From assembly GCA_965661115.1 (NCBI GenBank), contig CBFICO010000117.1, forward strand, positions 1 to 7,386: a DNA stretch of 7,386 nt, written 5' to 3'. Under the pieces are notes generated by a model. It made no database searches and was not told the origin of the DNA. It worked only from the letters and a program-made list of their open reading frames with translations. The translations under genes and the position numbers were made by a program. Positions 5,705-7,386 of the stretch are shown here, piece by piece (position 1 is the stretch's first letter; each line of letters begins with the position of its first letter). This stretch comes from UBA6770 sp965661115 (lineage in GTDB: Bacteria; Bacteroidota; Bacteroidia; Flavobacteriales_G; Salibacteraceae).

Positions 5705-7386
5705 TTAATTAAAATCTTTAACTAACTCTTTTATTTCTTTTTCAATCAACTCGGCGAAACCTTCGGTGGAAAAACTTCCCAAATCTCCCTCACCTTGCTT
5801 TCTTACCGACACTTGGCCTGATTCTGCTTCCTTTTCGCCGATAATTAGCATGAAAGGAATTTTAGCCAATTCAGTATCTCGAATTTTCTTCCCAATCTTT
5901 TCTGAGCGGTCATCTACATAACCACGCAGCCCTTTTTGGGCGAGCAAAAGTAGCATATTTTCAGCTACTTCATTGTACTTGTCTGAAATCGTGAGTATTG
6001 CAAATTGATCGGGTGTTAACCATAGCGGAAACTTACCTGCACAGTGCTCTGTTAATATTGCAATAAACCGTTCCATTGACCCAAAAGGCGCTCTATGAAT
6101 CATTATTGGGCGGTGTTTTTGATTGTCACTACCCATATATTCAAGTTCAAATCGCTCTGGTAAATTGTAATCAACCTGAATAGTACCTAGCTGCCACTTT
6201 CTGCCCAAAGCGTCTTTAACCATAAAGTCAAGCTTAGGGCCGTAGAATGCGGCTTCGCCATATTCAATTTTGGTAGTTAAGTTCTTGCCTTCAACTGCTT
6301 GTAAAATGGCACTTTCAGATTTTTCCCAGTTTTCGTCAGACCCAATATACTTGCTATGATCATCTTGGTCTCGGAGTGAGATTTGAGCTTCATAATCTTC
6401 AAACCCAAGAGAGGTAAAAACATAACTAACTAGGTCAATTACTTTTTGGAATTCTTCCACTAACTGGTCTGGACGAACAAATAAATGTGCGTCATCTTGA
6501 GTAAATCCTCTAACACGAGTTAAGCCGTGCAACTCTCCCGATTGTTCGTAACGATATACCGTTCCAAATTCTGCAAATCGTACGGGTAAATCGCGGTAAC
6601 TTCTGGGTTTTGACTTATAAATTTCGCAATGATGTGGACAGTTCATTGGTTTAAGTAAGAACTCTTCATCTTCTTTTGGAGTATGGATAGGTTGAAAAGA
6701 GTCCTCGCCATATTTTTCGTAGTGACCACTGGTTACATACAGTTGTTTGTTGCCAATGTGGGGTGTCATTACTGGCTGGTATCCACTTTTAACTTGAGCT
6801 TTTTTTAGAAAATCTTCTAACCTAGCTCTAAGCTCGGCTCCTTTTGGTAACCAAAGCGGTAGGCCCTGTCCAACTTTTTCTGAGAAGGTGAATAACTCAA
6901 GTTCTTTACCTAATTTTCTGTGGTCACGTTTTTTGGCTTCTTCCAACATGTGTAAATACTCGTCGAGCATTTTTTGTTTCGGGAAAGAAATACCATAAAC
7001 TCTTGTAAGTTGAGGTTTGTTTTCGTCACCTCTCCAATAAGCCCCAGCAATGCTAAGTACCTTAACCGCTTTAACAAAACCTGTGTGTGGAATGTGTCCA
7101 CCACGGCACAAATCGGTAAAGTTTGCATGATCGCAGAAAGTGATATCGCCATCGGTAAGGTTCTCGATTAACTCTACTTTAAACTCATTGCCTTGAGTTT
7201 GATATAGGTTTAGAGCATCCGCTTTGGATACTTCGCGCATTTTAAACTCAGATTTTGCTCTTGCAAATTCTATAAAGCGTTTTTCTATTGCTGGAATATC
7301 TTTTTCAGAAATAGAATGTTCAGCAGTATCCACATCGTAGTAAAACCCATTTTCAATGGCAGGACCAATGGTTAGTTTAATACCTG
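5705..7386 (-). CDS. thrS: threonine--tRNA ligase (N-terminus beyond right edge)
   Basis: Class II synthetase that charges tRNA-Thr. The frame is open to the window edge: codons before the internal GTG at 7333 read IGPAIENGFYYD, conserved in ThrRS, so the true start lies outside. About 559 residues are visible; roughly 85 are missing (the TGS domain and the start of the editing domain, including its HxxxH motif). Residues below count from the edge. The editing domain ends with DLCRGGH (Cys93). The catalytic core follows from about residue 155, with zinc ligands Cys249 (MNCPHH), His300 (DDAHLF) and His430 (MIHRAPFGSMER). Motif 2 is the YRYEQSGELHGLTRVRGF region and motif 3 is the HRAPFGSMERF region. 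The anticodon-binding domain covers roughly the last 105 residues. It is the first visible gene of the operon, with infC 21 nt downstream. Confidence 0.98.
   Translation of the reverse strand, partial: GIKLTIGPAIENGFYYDVDTAEHSISEKDIPAIEKRFIEFARAKSEFKMREVSKADALNLYQTQGNEFKVELIENLTDGDITFCDHANFTDLCRGGHIPHTGFVKAVKVLSIAGAYWRGDENKPQLTRVYGISFPKQKMLDEYLHMLEEAKKRDHRKLGKELELFTFSEKVGQGLPLWLPKGAELRARLEDFLKKAQVKSGYQPVMTPHIGNKQLYVTSGHYEKYGEDSFQPIHTPKEDEEFLLKPMNCPHHCEIYKSKPRSYRDLPVRFAEFGTVYRYEQSGELHGLTRVRGFTQDDAHLFVRPDQLVEEFQKVIDLVSYVFTSLGFEDYEAQISLRDQDDHSKYIGSDENWEKSESAILQAVEGKNLTTKIEYGEAAFYGPKLDFMVKDALGRKWQLGTIQVDYNLPERFELEYMGSDNQKHRPIMIHRAPFGSMERFIAILTEHCAGKFPLWLTPDQFAILTISDKYNEVAENMLLLLAQKGLRGYVDDRSEKIGKKIRDTELAKIPFMLIIGEKEAESGQVSVRKQGEGDLGSFSTEGFAELIEKEIKELVKDFN

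Noticed and set aside
6910..7171. Open frames on both strands (6910-7152 minus, 6974-7171 plus) inside thrS
   Set aside because: Both overlap conserved thrS coding sequence in other frames and look like chance openings.
7331..7333. GTG as the thrS start
   Set aside because: The frame stays open to the edge and encodes IGPAIENGFYYD, a conserved internal ThrRS segment, so the gene continues outside the window.

Overview
The window looks like chromosomal DNA from a member of the Bacteroidota, most likely a Flavobacteriales-type bacterium. This rests on three things: moderately AT-rich DNA, the style of the RecA, L20, L35, IF-3 and ThrRS proteins, and A/T-rich leaders without Shine-Dalgarno sequences before nearly every gene. 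I infer the lineage from protein style; no search was run.

Left part (1-1595): the last 23 codons of an OmpA-family gene, then a gene-free stretch (73-374) holding a 133-bp composite inverted-repeat element, then recA. recA starts at ATG 375 and ends in a clear intrinsic terminator. Immediately after the terminator lies a second, shorter and perfect copy of the same repeat family (1471-1535), so recA is bracketed by copies of one palindromic repeat.

Middle (1596-4420): two plus-strand genes 32 nt apart, probably one transcript. The first encodes a lipoprotein made almost wholly of eight TPR repeats. The second encodes a polytopic GT-C-fold membrane glycosyltransferase. Together they suggest an envelope or glycoconjugate function, but the substrate cannot be read from the sequence.

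Right part (4391-7386, minus strand): the conserved translation operon thrS-infC-rpmI-rplT. thrS enters from the right edge without its N-terminal domain. The operon ends at a terminator whose hairpin is written inside the last codons of the convergent glycosyltransferase gene.

The most notable observation is infC. Its full-length reading requires initiation at an AUA codon at 5683, placed 8 nt after a consensus AGGAGG. That is the only strong Shine-Dalgarno sequence seen before any of the genes whose start lies in the window. It fits the known theme of IF-3 autoregulation through a rare start codon. Otherwise the window is mainly core housekeeping DNA; I found no defence system, CRISPR array or new multi-gene system.
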